Notes under the pieces: model-generated | Databases searched by the model: none | Seen by the model: only the letters and a program-made list of their open reading frames with translations | Told to the model about the DNA's origin: nothing | In this document: positions 46,888-59,618 of the stretch, piece after piece | How positions within the stretch are numbered: the first letter of the stretch is position 1 | Layout of the letters: every line of letters begins with the position of its first letter | DNA from: Camillea tinctor | Lineage: Eukaryota > Ascomycota > Sordariomycetes > Xylariales > Xylariaceae | Length of the DNA: 64,000 nt | Reading direction: 5' to 3' | Assembly: GCA_022578605.1 (NCBI GenBank) | Contig: MU394054.1 | Span: 560,945 to 624,944, forward strand | Made by a program: the position numbers and the translations under genes

Positions 46888-49800
46888 TCACCTCCGTAGC
46901 GATATCATTGATCCTTGTTTCTTCAGTTTCTCCACATTCTCCTCCGTCAGAGAGTCACCTTCATGAAGCGAACTCTGTAATGCGTGACTCACAGGCTTAG
47001 CCACACTGTTAGTACTGGCTGCATCCATGAGTTTATCGTCACGGAGATGCATCGCTAGTTCATTGCTATCAAGTTGTCTAGTTGATTGTGACAGTGAGAA
47101 GGGAAACGTGTTCGTGTCGTGCGATCCGTTGCGCACTAAAGGTTTAGGCGTCAAGAGATTAGTCCGGTCTTCATCGTTACGATCGAACTCGCCCTTCATC
47201 GAGCGCTGTTCCGGCGTAATATCTAAAGCCAACCCAAATTTTGGTATGTCTGCACTGGGACATCGTTCGGCCAAATCGGAACAGTCTGAACCCGACACGG
47301 CTGCTGAAGGCGCACCCGAGATGGCTTTTCGTCGTGTTTTACTCCACCGCACCAGCATACGCTCCAACGTTTTACTCTTGACCGGCTTAGCGAGATAATC
47401 GTCCATTCCTGCCTTGGTGCATTTTTCTCGATCACCTTGAATGGCTGAGGCTGTCATGGCCACGATAGGCACATCACTAGTGAATCCCTTGTAAGGGACG
47501 TGATGTCGCATAATGTGCGTGCACTTGTATCCGTCGATCACTGGCATCTGTACATCCATCAAAATGATATCGGGTTTCGTTAATTTACCGTCCCTACAAG
47601 CCTCGAGGTGTTCGAGGGCCTCCTTCCCATTCCAGGCCGCGCTGACATTGAAGCCTAATTTCTTAATTGTCTTCGTAGCAATTTGTTGGTTGATAGCACT
47701 GGTCATGGTTAATAAGGCAGCAGAAGATCGAGCTATGAGGCGACTTACTTGTCTTCGACAACAAGGACTTGGATCTTGGCACGTTCAGACATGGGTAGCT
47801 CCTCATTGTCGAAGCCAAAATGATGGGTTGGTAGATTCAGAGATCGATGCCGCTTAGGGAGTGCTGACTTGTCAAACGCAGGACTCGATAGGTCCCCAGG
47901 GGGTGTGCCTAGGTAATGTTCATGTTCTGAACTATTGCATGAGACACTCATTTCCGACTGCAATCGATCGGGCAAATGCCCAACCTCGACAAGTGATGAG
48001 GTTGAGGGGCTCTGAGGCTTACTGAATGGGATCCAGAAAGTTGCAGTCGTGCCATGACCCACGGATGATTGAAGTGTGATTCTTCCATTCATGAGGTCGA
48101 GAAGATTCTTCGAAATTGTCAGGCCGAGGCCAGTTCCACCAAATTTTCTTGCCGTTGAGGGATCCCCCTGACTAAACGGTTGGAACAATCTCTTTCGCAC
48201 ATCATCTTCGATTCCTATACCGGTGTCTTCAATGACAAACTTGATCTCGATGGTGTCGTTGGTCTCCTTCTCCTTCCCTACTGAGAACTTGACGTATCCA
48301 TTGCTGGTGAACTTGATACTGTTAGTGAGAAGATTTGTAATGATCTGCCGGACCCGACCGGGATCTCCAAGCACAACAAGGCTATTCTCGATGTCGGGTG
48401 CGATATCAGGACGGAAGGCTAGGTTTTTCCTCTCGGCTGCGAAACTCAGCATCTTTGAAACATCCTGCACCACAACAGACAAAGAAAATTGGACCTCTTC
48501 GATGTCTAGCCGGCCAGATTCCACCTTAGAAAAGTCTAAAATGTCGTTGATTACGGTCAAGAGTGCATTCGCTGATCGGCTAACATTTTCAGCATACTCG
48601 CGTTGTTCCTCACCGAGGGGCAAGTCAAGAAGCAACTCAGCCATCCCTATGACTCCGGTAATTGGCGTGCGTATCTCGTGAGACATCTAAACTGGTCAGC
48701 ATGACTTCTTATCTCTACCTTTTGTCCTACAGGTTGTGCGCTTACGTTTGCTAAGAATTGGCTCTTCAGTCGGCTCGCTTCCTTGGCCGCGGCTTCATTT
48801 GCTTTGAGCTGTCGCTTTTCCTTGACTTGCTCTTTTAGGTCTTGTTCCCGTTCCTTCAACTCGGTCACATCCATAATAACGCCGATGATGCCTTCGATGA
48901 CCGGCTCGCTGTTCTGCCCATCTTTGCACTTATTCTTGACCAGAGGCATAAATCTCGTACGGAAGAAATGGTCGTCTGGAAATCAATTAATAAAACTGGA
49001 CACATTTTGCGGCGCAGCTTGAGCCTGATGTCTTACCCATCTCGTGCTCATGGACAGTTTCTTTTAGCTGCTTTCCAGCGAGAAGCTCCTTGGCTGGTTT
49101 GAGGAAAGTCGGTACTTCCCCGTGACGTAACTGGGGGTTCAGGTCGTTGAATACTTCGTCAACATTACGGCCGATGTATCTCTGGGAGTCGGGATTGGAA
49201 TCGTCATCGGTTGTGATATGACCCTTTCTGTTATCCCAAATCAATGCGCCCTCTAGCATAGTGACCTTGCAGTCTCGATCTACAGAAAATATGGTTGTCC
49301 GCGCATGGGTAAGAACACTTAAAAGCTGCTCCCTGGTCTGTTTTGCTGCCAGCTTTGCTTCTAAAGTCTCATGAATGTCAGTGCAAGTACCAAACCACTT
49401 TTCGATTTTCCCTGTCTGCTTATTCCTCAACGGCAAGGCACGTCCGAGCATCCATCTCCATTCGCCCTCTTTGCTGCGACAGCGAACCTCGACCATATAC
49501 GGATCCCCGGTCGTTAGGCAATGCTGCCATCTCTTCAATGTGACCGGCAGATCGTCTGGATGGAAGGGAGTTTTCCACTTTTCGCCTAGGGACGTCTCGG
49601 GTGTGAGCCCCGTATAGTCATACCATCGGTTGTTGAAAAAGTCATACAGTCCGTCAGGAGTCGCAGTCCACACCATTTGGGGCATGGTGTCGCATATGAG
49701 CCTAAATCTTTCTTCGTCTGCTTCCTTGATCTCTATGATCTCTTTTGTTAGGTTAGTCACGTCTCGGCAAGTGACAACCCCCGCTATGAACTCGCCGGTG

Positions 49801-51230
49801 TCGTCGTCTCTGATAACCTCCCCTAACACGTCAAATACTATCCTCGCATCCTTCTTCTTGTCATACATGCCGACCCGTACCCCAGAAAATGGCTTTTGTT
49901 CTCTCAACAAGACTGCGATGGGGAACTCCGACTCGTCGTATTTCCTTGTAAAATCATCATTCCACACATCCCACTGTGATAATAGGTCGTATCCGTCGTG
50001 GACATCGTTGCCCCTCTCACTCGTAAAAAGGTTTCGAGCCGCTCTGTTCATGACCGGTGCACTGCCATCTTTCCACATGGCTAAAATGGGCATCTCCGTA
50101 TTGTCGAGGAGGGCATCTTTTATGATGGTCAGTCTTTGGAGGAACGACGGAGTGCTGGACTGCACTAGGCGGGATGGAGGACCCATAGGAGGAAAAGGGC
50201 TGGATGAAATGGAGACCGATCCCGGGCTGACGAGAACCAGAGGCGAATTCGAGTCGTGGCTTGAGCTGACAGAGGGAGGGTTCGAGTTGGTAATGGATTT
50301 ACGCTCAGCAGCCTCAAGCGTCGATGATCGGGCGACTGGTATTCTGGGATCTGGGACGGATGACATGGCGGTACCAGTATTAGTGAAAGTTAATGTGAAG
50401 TAGGTCTGATGATCTTCGATCTCCCAAATAGTGATGATCATCTTGGCATAAGTTTGGTATTCGGACCTCTGGGATTTAGGAACCGCCGCTTTATTGAAAT
50501 TTTTATACATGACGACAACGTCAACGGCCGAGTCGGATGCGGGCTTATCCAGACTGCTAGTGCTCGCGTTTGGCTTCGATCCCAGGCCGTCCACGGTGGG
50601 CGTGCAGTCTCCATGCGCATAGTCGGAAGCAGACGTTGGGGCTTCACCGGCCTGTTTTGTGCCCATCTCGAGAACTAGCCCATCCAGGAAAGATTCCCAT
50701 GAAACCCAAACCGGTTTCCCGTTCAGCAGCATGTCGATGCCGACCTGGGACAGCGTCTGTCCTCGGAGCTTATCCGTAATAGAAGCCCCGTCTTTTTGAT
50801 GATCTTCCGAGTTGGGGGGGAGCCCCAACATCCTGCCCATAGCTTCATTTGCCAGCACGACGGTTTTCAAGTTGTTCAGGACCAATATGGGTACAGGCAA
50901 GAACTGCATGGCGGAAAAGGCAAGCTGGCCGGGGGAGATTAGCGGCATGGGAAGCCTGAAGGGACTGGCGGAAGCAGATCGCCTATCCTTGGGCGGCATG
51001 GTGGGGGTGTCTCGTAGGATACGATTGTTACTGAAAGAGAGGGGGGGTCCATTCTGGAATAGCAAGTCGTCGGAACGGGGAGGCGTAGATACATGATTCT
51101 CGATTAAACTCGGGTTCGGCAGCGACGAGGGCGTCGTAGTCGAGAGGAGAGGGTCCGAAGCCAAGGGCATGGAAGCTGAGGAAGTCGGGACATGGCTGGT
51201 TAAGGCATGAGGGAAGTTGGAGGGTGTCAT
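46888..51230 (-). CDS. hybrid histidine kinase with several PAS domains and a receiver domain (four exons, 1390 aa)
   Basis: This is a two-component sensor that autophosphorylates on His and passes the phosphate to its own receiver Asp, normally feeding a phosphotransfer protein. Exons are 51230-49037, 48975-48746, 48686-47749 and 47698-46888; introns are 61, 59 and 50 bp. No transmembrane helix or signal peptide is visible, so it is probably cytosolic. About 100 Ser/Pro-rich residues lead into about four PAS-like segments (near 105-180, 365-490, 505-625 and 640-790), the third with a clear PAC end (WRWMLGRALPLRNK). The HisKA site is SHEIRTP with His811, exactly at the start of exon 3. The ATPase part has LLTNSIKFTSNG, DTGIGI and GTGLGL. 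The receiver has VVEDN, phospho-acceptor Asp1169 in LMDVQMP and Lys1225 in YLAKP. All catalytic residues are intact. The signal sensed is unknown; I did not assign a fungal HHK group. Confidence 0.93.
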
Positions 51231-52189
51231 GGCGGCAAACCAGATGACATTGACGATGAAGGAGAGGCCAGGGCCTTACACCACTCGAAAGTCATGCGCA
51301 CACCAACACGGACACCCGAGGTAGAGGCAGACACTGAACACACAGAAACGAGAATACACAAGAGAAGAAAAGAGAAGACAGGATCAGACGAAATATAGGA
51401 CTGGCGTAGGAAACTGAAAAAGTTGTAACCAGATAGGAAGAACAACAACGACAACAGCAACAACAAGGTTTTGCTAGCCGGTGACCACGAACTGGACGAG
51501 GGACATTTGAAGATGTCCTTCGGTCTCGAACGTTCGGTGACACTAGCAGGAGGGGGGGGAGGAAAAGTGGCGGTAGGAGAAAAAAAAAAGATGACAGTCA
51601 GGTCAGATATAGTGTGTGTATAAAGAAAGGTAGCCAAGTGGTTTAAGGTAAGGTGGTGGATATCAGATGAAGAAAGATATAGACTACTGCAAAGAGGGTA
51701 ATGATTAGCTACCGAGTTGCATGATGACTCGAGAGATTTTGGCTTTTGTCTCTCTCTTTTTCTCTTTTGGTCCGTCTCTCTCTCTCTCTTTTTTTTGTGT
51801 GAGGTACGTAACGGATATGTATGTACGTATGTAAACAATCGTGCCGCTAGCTAGTACGATTGAAAATAGGTAGTGGGGGTGGAGGGACGAAGATCTCGGA
51901 CGAAAGATTTTAAGATAGAGATGTCCAGAGATGTTGTGTGTGTGGTGGAAGGAGTTTGAATGGGTGGTGGGAAAATACGCAGATACGTAGGTTATGGGTG
52001 GCTTAAGGTGGAATTGTACGGGGTATGTGCATAGGGTACATGGTACTTAACCTTACGGAGTACAACTACAGCATTTTGGAAAGAGGAGGGGGGAGGCTAG
52101 AGGTCCTTGCTTCTATTCCATACTTCTAGACCTTCCCTTTTTTTTTCAAACTCCCTCTTGACCTGACCCTTTGTCTGCATGCAGCAGTA

Positions 52190-52217
52190 GCAGGTAGCAG
52201 GTAGCAGGTAGCAGGTA
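52190..52217. repeat. GCAGGTA heptanucleotide repeat (4 units)
   Basis: Four perfect tandem units preceded by partial GCAG/TAGCAG units. Confidence 0.9.
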
Positions 52218-54579
52218 GCTATTATCAGGCTAGTAGCTAAATAAAAGGGTAGCTATGCAGGAGAATAGCGACCTAAGAGAATCAAAGTGGTACTTTGATG
52301 CTTACCTTGTTTTGTGTGTCTACCTCGAGGTTTATGTATATATACATGTCTGTATACATGTTTCCTAGTCTATAACCATCAAGGTTTGGAGGTTTAGTGT
52401 GTATTTAGGTTTAGTACCGGTACCCAAGTTTACCTATCTTGGTATGTACATGCCTACTTACCTCTTATGTATTCACTTCTAGCCAGCTAGCGTACATGGT
52501 ATATGTATAATAGGTTACACCACCTAAACTTAAGTAGACTAGACAGCTTCCACCATTCAATCCGCCTAACTGTTGGATTTAGCACGTATATAAGTGTTAA
52601 CTTAAGTACTATATACTGCTTATTCCCTCATTAATGTATCAATGTATCTTATCTCAATTATTATAGTTATGGATTACCGTTAATTTACAAAGATAGGCCA
52701 TTATAAAATCCACGTACCTACATAGATTAAGACAGGCAATACGAATAGGAATTGCATCGTAGGTTAAGAGAAAGTAACTAAAAACAGAAGAAAGCAAAAG
52801 AGAAGGCTCAAAAATGGCCAAGGGCTTTTTCCTCGCTGTCACCGTCAGGGTCCTGGATCATCAGATTCCAAACTGTGATCGTCGGTCTCCAAAGGGCCAG
52901 GCGAGCAGGGGTCCAACCCACATTTCACAGCTACCGTAATTACCTACAGATTTGGCACCGTGGGGATGATGTCTCGACAGCCAATAGCATGGTTCCAATT
53001 GGAGCCGACATCCCGGAGTCGGCGGGACCTTAGTGTGTTGTACAGTGTACAGCAGGTGTATCTCTCGATCTCTCAACACTGTCCTGTTTCCCTTAAGCCT
53101 CATTTGTTACAGTAGACCGTTACATCGCAGCGTAAGAAGTAAAAGTCCCCGGTAAAGCTTCTCATTCTGATAACATTCGGGCGCCATCCAAAACGCGCCT
53201 TGCATGCTTAGTGTTGATACTCCTCTGTGGAGTTACGTCAACCCTCAAAGGCCGTACACTGAGTACGGTGATACGGTGATGCGAATGAGGCTGTGTGTCG
53301 GCAGTGATCGGACTAGAAGAATCTACTAGGAATCTATGTACGGAATACGGATCTACGTACTGTATGTAGTGTAGGTGTTATGTGTGTGTGTTAGAGAGTA
53401 GTGTAGTGAAAGGCATGTAAGTGATGCAATGTACTACCTACATACCTAGAACCTTCTACGAGTGAACAAGAGCCAAGTGTCACGAGGATATTAAAAAAGA
53501 GAAGAGAAAAAAAAGAAAAAGAAAAAAAAAGAGTAATTATCTAACTTTGTGTCAATAATCCAGGGCCAATGATTCAGATAGATATATCTCCTTCAGGTAC
53601 CAGCCAGCCAGCTACTCTCATGCAACCCTTTCAAATCCCACCTTATCATTGGCAACGTAACCGTCCCAAGCAACAAAACACATGGCCTGCATGGAAGTGC
53701 CATTGTTATGAATGGAGGTTGTTCAGCTCTAGCAACTTGGGCACGCTTCATGTTTGTCCACCTTAGCTGTCATTCACTTACCAATCAAAGGGGTAAGTGT
53801 CAAGAGACCAATGTCAGTGGTCAGCTTAAATGCTAACTAGTGGAGGTCAGTATGGAAGGGTTGATAGAAGTAGTAGGGTAGTAGGTCTGGTAGGTCAAAT
53901 AAGTTGGTAGGTGAAGGCCCGAGGCTGTGTTGGGTGTCCAGGGTGCCTTGGATGAGGATTGCCTAGACCTGTCCGTTTTCGTTCGTTTCTATGTCAGCTG
54001 GTCGACGACTGAGAAAAGTCCTTCCAACTGATCCATCTCGACATATTATCGATGTATATTGTTCCGGTATGCGGATATGTACTAGCTTATCACTAGAGAG
54101 CTCGGCAATAGTGGGTGACTGCTTTTCAACCAATGAAAATTCATCGGAGATAATGCCGTCTATCACGCTTATGTGGTAGTACCCTGAATGGACAAGTACG
54201 AACTTAGATAATATCGTATAATATAGACTATAGTCACCTGAAACGACGATATATACCTTTATATATATATATAAACCATCCTCTGAAATAGTATGTACTT
54301 ACCTAGGTACTCTTGCTTTATTGCCCTAGCTTGAAAAAAAGAGGAAAAGGACAAGCCCCCGAGACATTTCACGATATACTAGTAAACAAGTAAACATTTG
54401 TTTTGTAAATCCCTAATCTGATACCTACCAAGCCAACCTAAACACCTAAACATAATACATTATTATCGCGAATTAGTACTTCAATAGCAATCTATTACAT
54501 GTAACACATAATAGTATTATCTAATATAATAGTTGCATACTATTTCAATGTTAATATTATTACATGTATTAAGGCTATC

Positions 54580-55100
54580 AGCGTCTTTCCCTGTAGGGAC
54601 ATGCGTGCAGGGCCAGGAATTTTTATATTGGAATGTCGTCACAGTGGCCACTTCCATGAAAAAAAAAATCGGTGTTGTGTTTTAGTTTTTTGTGCCCGGA
54701 TACGGAATACCTACATCATCGTGATGAGCCCTTTTGGGGTCAAAAGGCTAGGTTAGGACCCGCTGTCCGCCGAGGTCCTCCAAAGTAGGGTAGCGTTGGA
54801 TTAGCCCGTCTATGTGCCGGCCAGTAACTTGGGTCCGATAGCCAAGCCTTTAGATCGATTAGCCCCTGAAACGGCGCTCTCGACCTAAGCCGAATCCAAA
54901 CGCAATGACGTTATTCCTCGATTAATACAGGCGAGACACACCGTCCAATCTCTCTACCCATAGGCTAGAGAGTTTGCCGCCCGTGTGTAAGTCGAGAGCA
55001 AGGGGTCTCACCTATGCCGAAATAGGCCGGGGTTACTATAAGTAAGGGTCTTAGGGGTTTTGGTGTCCTGAGTTGCTGTGCTAGCTAGTTGTCATGAGTA
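54580..55100. other. G+C-richer island without gene
   Basis: About 500 bp are clearly richer in G+C than the flanks, with no long frame. A short hairpin (CTCTCTA / TAGAGAG) lies near 54953-54975. It may be a fragment of a transposable element or an exon relic; I cannot identify it. Confidence 0.3.
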
Positions 55101-55636
55101 GTAGTAAGAGAGCACTACTTGTTTAGCAGGCAAGGTTATAGCTTCGAAGAACTGGAGTGCACATGCGAGAAACACGAATTCTAATGTCTGGTACTGGAGT
55201 TGATCTAACATAAGCTGCCAAGTTCAGTTTAGGTAACCTACTTAGTTTCGGTACTGCCAGTTCCGGAAACAGAGTTAAGTCATGGAATAACCATATGTAC
55301 AACGTTGTAACGTCGGAATATGTTAGGAAGACCGGTCACAGTGAAAAATGATGTCATTCTTTTGAAACATGCCACTCTCATGATCCCCGACCAACACTGT
55401 CAACGACACGGTGAGGAGTCTTACACCATTCTAAGTAAGACATCTGTTTGGTTGTTGTTTAACGCTTCTGCCATCCCAATCTTTTTCCTCAGAAGTAGTA
55501 AGTATGTAGGATTTATGCTCACTTCCGGAGCCTAAATCATTACCTGTGTATCTGGTGCATGTATGTGTTTATGCTTAAATCAGATATGCACCTACCGGCT
55601 ATAAGCGCTCTGCAGTCCTCTCCCCAACTCCCCATC

Positions 55637-56995
55637 TCAGGAACTCTTCTTGATAGCACCGCAGTTGTCACATGACCACCAAGTGTGCTCTCTTATTCGC
55701 CCACACTCATGGCACTGCCAAGTCTTCGGTACAGGGTTAGAGGGACGAGAAGATACCGCTGATCGGCGGGGACCCGCCGATGACGATGCGCGTCGCGTGG
55801 GTGGGGGATCCGATTTGGTGAGGTCGATCGTCGTTCGCTGTCGGTTGGATGATCCCTCCGCTGGGTTCTTGCTCGCAGTTGGTCTTTGCCTCCGTTTTGT
55901 ATCACAAACTTCGCAGGCGAAGGAAGTGCCTGAGTTGATGAGTGTACACATATGACAGGTCCACGTGTGAGAAGCGACAGGAACAGCAGGAGTGGTCAAC
56001 CCTATTGTTCTAGCATCTTGAAAGGGACCCGGATCCTGTGTCCACCGACGAATACCCGACTGCTCGTTCGGAGGTTGTGTTCTTATGGGGTTTCTGCTTC
56101 CGCCTTCTCTGGAGGTACTTGCACCCGCATTGGGTGTATGTGGTTGAACGTAGGTGCTCCCTCTCTTGGCGTCATGTTCCTCTTGGATGAGCTCCATGAG
56201 CGCCTGGGCTATAGCAACCTCATTCGCCTCATCCTCCGCGGCTTTGGTCTTGAACCCGTTCTTTGACGTCGTCTCGGCGATATCACGGATCCTTTCCGGT
56301 GTTTGGTTTTCATTTGCGCATCCCTGAAGCAACCTGATACGACGCTCAGCAGCATCTGCAATAACCTTTCTTATATCGCGAGCCTGGCTGGGTGCCTTCC
56401 CACCAAGTCGTTGACCAGAACCTGATTGTTGAATATGCTGCTTGCGACGCCTCTCCGCTTCGGCATGGGCGAGCCTTCGAGCCTCATGTTTGGGTATTCT
56501 CCTACCACCAAGACGCTGGCCGTGTGACAAGAAACCCTCCCCTGTATAGCCCTTCGCGACGAGTGCTTCATGTTCTTGACGTAGTTCATCCCACAAAGCA
56601 TTAAACTGCTCATTGTGAGGTCCGTGGACATTGTGCGACAGCTCGTGGAGCATCGTGTCAATTACCTCTTCAATCCGCCTGAACTGACTGCTATCTTGTC
56701 GATATCGAAGTAGTAAACAGATCTTGCGACCTCGATCCCAGTTCAGGCCTACGGGTGCCCATATTAGATAGGGCAAGACACATTACAATCAGTACACGCT
56801 AGACTCGGATGTCTTACCTAGAAGGTTCTCCTCCTTGGGAAAGAACTCGGCAAGCTCTCCTACGATCCACCCTCTCTTGCGCATGAGGGGTTTCACCATA
56901 GAAGCTATTTTTTTCAGCATAAGCAGGGCATCACTGGCCCTTGGCATCTCTTTTAGATGCGAGTACGACTTGATCAAAGGGTCAATCTCAGGCAT
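55637..56995 (-). CDS. Wss1-type DNA-protein crosslink protease (two exons, 429 aa)
   Basis: A WLM-domain metalloprotease that degrades proteins crosslinked to DNA, with SUMO and the Cdc48/p97 unfoldase as usual partners. Exons are 56995-56818 and 56748-55637, joined in frame to give ENLLGLNWDRG. The zinc site HELSHNVHGPH (His94, Glu95, His98, His104) is complete. Two GQRLGG boxes follow. Then RKVIADAAERR fits the VCP-interacting motif R-x5-A-A-x2-R. TIDLTKSD near the C-terminus looks like a SUMO-interacting motif. Two RanBP2-type zinc fingers are present, WTCHMCTLINSGTSFACEVC and, at the very end, WQCHECG with SCDNCG. Domain order matches Wss1 proteins, though two fingers and a long linker make it longer than the yeast protein. 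The nucleus is the expected site of action. The start was chosen at the first ATG before conserved text. Confidence 0.92.
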
Positions 56996-57965
56996 TTTGG
57001 GCGACAGCTCTAAGGAGAGCGGGGTTCTAGATGATGAATATGGCTGGGTTAGTTGGTTGAGGGTTGGTTGAAGAAGAGAATATGTGCCAAGTGCAAGGTG
57101 TAAGCTAAGTGGTGGTCATCGAGATTAAATAGTAATGGTAAGCAAAAAAGCTTGGAGAAGAGAGATGGAACCGGGAAAGGAAGAAAAAAAACTGGTTACC
57201 TATATTTATTCACTATTAAGAAGAACTAGAGATGTCAAATTCACAGTTGGAGATCATCAGATGCCTGTAGTTATCGAGAACCGATCGAGTCAATAGTGAA
57301 GTTTGTGTCGGAGATGGGTAAAGGAGGGGGGGATATACACATGCAGGACACGCAAATCCCCTAGAGACGTGTGAAAATGGGTGGTGAGTTTACCGGCGGA
57401 ACAAGTAAGTTGTAGAACAGATTTTAGGTTCACGTGCAGGCTTCAGTCTAAGTATACATTGGGTAGGGTGACCTTGGGTAGGATGACCTTAGGTAGGTGA
57501 TACTGAAATCCAAGGCCGTCAATCATCAAGAGCTCACCTAGGGTGCGGGATGCAGCCCTTTAGCCAGTTAGGTAATCTTGTACTTCGTAATCACCTGCAA
57601 TCAGGACATGGACTGATTATTCATCAATCGATTAGACCGCAATATGGATAGGTTCCAATACCTAGATATAGCCCGTTATATGGTTATATAACTAGGTATC
57701 GTATCATTACTTAAACTTGGCCTAACATATACGGAGTATTCAATACTACGGTTTAGTACATAACCTTATGTTCTTCCATCTTGAGCACCAAACTAAACTG
57801 ATGTAACCCAACTTTCTTCTTATTTATTTTCTTATTCCCTCCACTTTTCTCTATTAAATACACAATAGTGATTCAATTCAACAAGACCACTATTGGTATT
57901 CACAATCAAGTATAACTGACCCTATAAAGAACCAGACAAACAAAAAAACAAAAAAAAAAAAAAAG
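56996..57965. other. intergenic between Wss1-like and acyltransferase genes
   Basis: No supported gene. It holds the promoter of the Wss1-like gene and, at its right end, an A-rich tract that is the 3' flank of the acyltransferase gene. Confidence 0.5.
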
Positions 57966-59618
57966 TTACTTCTTCTCCTCTTCCTTTCCCTTACTCTCTC
58001 CGTATGCAGCTCCTCCTCCGCTCTGAGCTAGTATCCTCTCGCCATCGTCCGTCACGAAACACCATGTCTCGATCCTCCTGGCCAGTCTTACAATTGGTTC
58101 GTCGACATATACACAGAAAAGATGCGACGCGAGCCCCAAGAGAGGAAGGAGAACGACTAAGCCTCCGGCCCAGCAAGCTGTCCGACCAAACACCGTATCG
58201 ACCCCGAAAAGGCCCCTGACGCCGCGACCGCCGACTATATCGCCTGATCCCCAATTCGGTGAGGTGTGCTGCACGCGCGCTTGTCCGAGAACCATGTCAT
58301 GGAACATGTCGAACACCAACCCGTGCATGATGTAGATGGCGAAGCTGATGCGGCCCAGGTATTGCGCTCCGCGGTACTCGAGTGCCCGCCGCACTAGTCC
58401 GACTCGACCGCATGTCCAAACTACCCCTACCGCACATAGGGCAAAGTAGAACTTCTGCGGTCCCTCCGGGTCCCGCAGTGGATACGCCGAGGGTACCCAC
58501 GATGCTATGTGTCGGATGATTGGGGTCTCGTATTGATCGCCATTAGGCCAGCCGCCGACGAAGCCAGCCGTCGCGAGGATGAGGACATGGAGACAGAGCT
58601 CATAGTTCTTGAGGGTTGTGAGAAGACTAACACTGGATGGAAATGTCAAGGCCGGGCTAGGAAGAGCAAATGGCTCTCTACCCCAGCACCGGCTATCTCG
58701 AATGCATGGGAGCTCGAACTCCAGAGGTTTCGTACCCCATTCCAACGACATGAGATGGTATTCGGCAAGCATCATGCCTGCTAAAAACTCAAATGCGGCC
58801 CATTTCCCAACGTACAAACAGTATACAACGAGGACTAGGGAACAAAATATACGAACACGGACTCGCACCCGTGCTAGCATTGTCAACACTACGAACAAGA
58901 GCATGGAATGACAGAGCTCAATGGGAATAGTCCAAAGATGAACGTCATAAGGAGGGAACAGGTGAGCCTCCCACGCCCACGGCCAGAAGACGTGATAAGT
59001 CATACTCTCAACGTAATGCTGCATCTGCTGGCCCAGCGTCGGAAGAGCAGAGTACAGCCAGCCGAGGCGCACAAACACAAATATGATGAACGTGGATATG
59101 GTGACAGGGCCTAGCAGACGTATTGGCCGGCGAAATGCTGCCGACGAGAGCGCTGTCTGTAGACGGCCCCAGTTGCGTGCGCGGGCTTCAGCTAGAGGCC
59201 GGCTTGACAGCGCGAATCCCGATATGACGAAGAATATGTGTACCATGGGGCGACCCGAGAAAACCAGACGGAGTACCGGCAGTTGTATGGGCGATGAGAC
59301 CCAATCAGCGCCGGCCCCTGCTGTTTTGCCCCGGTGGATTCCGTATGTTGATGTGAGGTATCCATGGTGATTTTCGGTATAGTGGCAGATGCATACGAGA
59401 AGGGCAGCGATCCCGCGGAGCCCATCAAGATATGAAGTAGGGCGTAATTTTCTCTTGGCCAGTGGACTATTGCTGCTGCCGTTTGGACTAGCCCATGTAA
59501 GTGGTTCTGCTATGTCGACACCGGGTTCCTGTTGAGATTGAGGCTTTGTCACCAAGAAACTGGGGAGAAGAGTCGATGCCGGAGGTTGTAACCGGGGCAT
59601 CGACCAGAGCCGTGACAT
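57966..59618 (-). CDS. acyltransferase-3 family membrane protein (550 aa, single exon)
   Basis: A polytopic membrane acyltransferase of the family that moves acetyl or other acyl groups onto sugars, lipids or small molecules. The signature YLDGLRGIAALLVCICHY lies at about residues 63-80, with the conserved histidine at 79, and is followed by HIFFVISGFALSSRP near 127. About ten hydrophobic segments follow, including ISFAIYIMHGLVFDM with the usual C-terminal histidine region. The N-terminal 60 residues are soluble and Ser/Pro-rich; the C-terminus ends in a charged, Lys/Glu-rich tail. No intron or break is visible. Similar proteins occur singly in many ascomycetes and also in secondary-metabolite clusters; nothing nearby points to a specific substrate. 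Confidence 0.87.
   Translation of the reverse strand: MSRLWSMPRLQPPASTLLPSFLVTKPQSQQEPGVDIAEPLTWASPNGSSNSPLAKRKLRPTSYLDGLRGIAALLVCICHYTENHHGYLTSTYGIHRGKTAGAGADWVSSPIQLPVLRLVFSGRPMVHIFFVISGFALSSRPLAEARARNWGRLQTALSSAAFRRPIRLLGPVTISTFIIFVFVRLGWLYSALPTLGQQMQHYVESMTYHVFWPWAWEAHLFPPYDVHLWTIPIELCHSMLLFVVLTMLARVRVRVRIFCSLVLVVYCLYVGKWAAFEFLAGMMLAEYHLMSLEWGTKPLEFELPCIRDSRCWGREPFALPSPALTFPSSVSLLTTLKNYELCLHVLILATAGFVGGWPNGDQYETPIIRHIASWVPSAYPLRDPEGPQKFYFALCAVGVVWTCGRVGLVRRALEYRGAQYLGRISFAIYIMHGLVFDMFHDMVLGQARVQHTSPNWGSGDIVGGRGVRGLFGVDTVFGRTACWAGGLVVLLPLLGLASHLFCVYVDEPIVRLARRIETWCFVTDDGERILAQSGGGAAYGESKGKEEEKK

Larger units (their letters stand above)
51231..55636. other. 4.4-kb gene-poor interval upstream of histidine kinase
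   Basis: No supported gene. The first several hundred bases are probably promoter and leader of the histidine kinase, with CT/AG tracts. A GCAGGTA heptamer repeat lies at 52190-52217, A+T-rich DNA at 52.5-54.5 kb, a TA repeat near 54258 and a relatively G+C-rich island at 54580-55100 that I cannot assign. Confidence 0.5.

Noticed and set aside
50409..51096. Plus-strand frames inside the histidine kinase
   Set aside because: Antisense shadows of a strongly supported coding exon.
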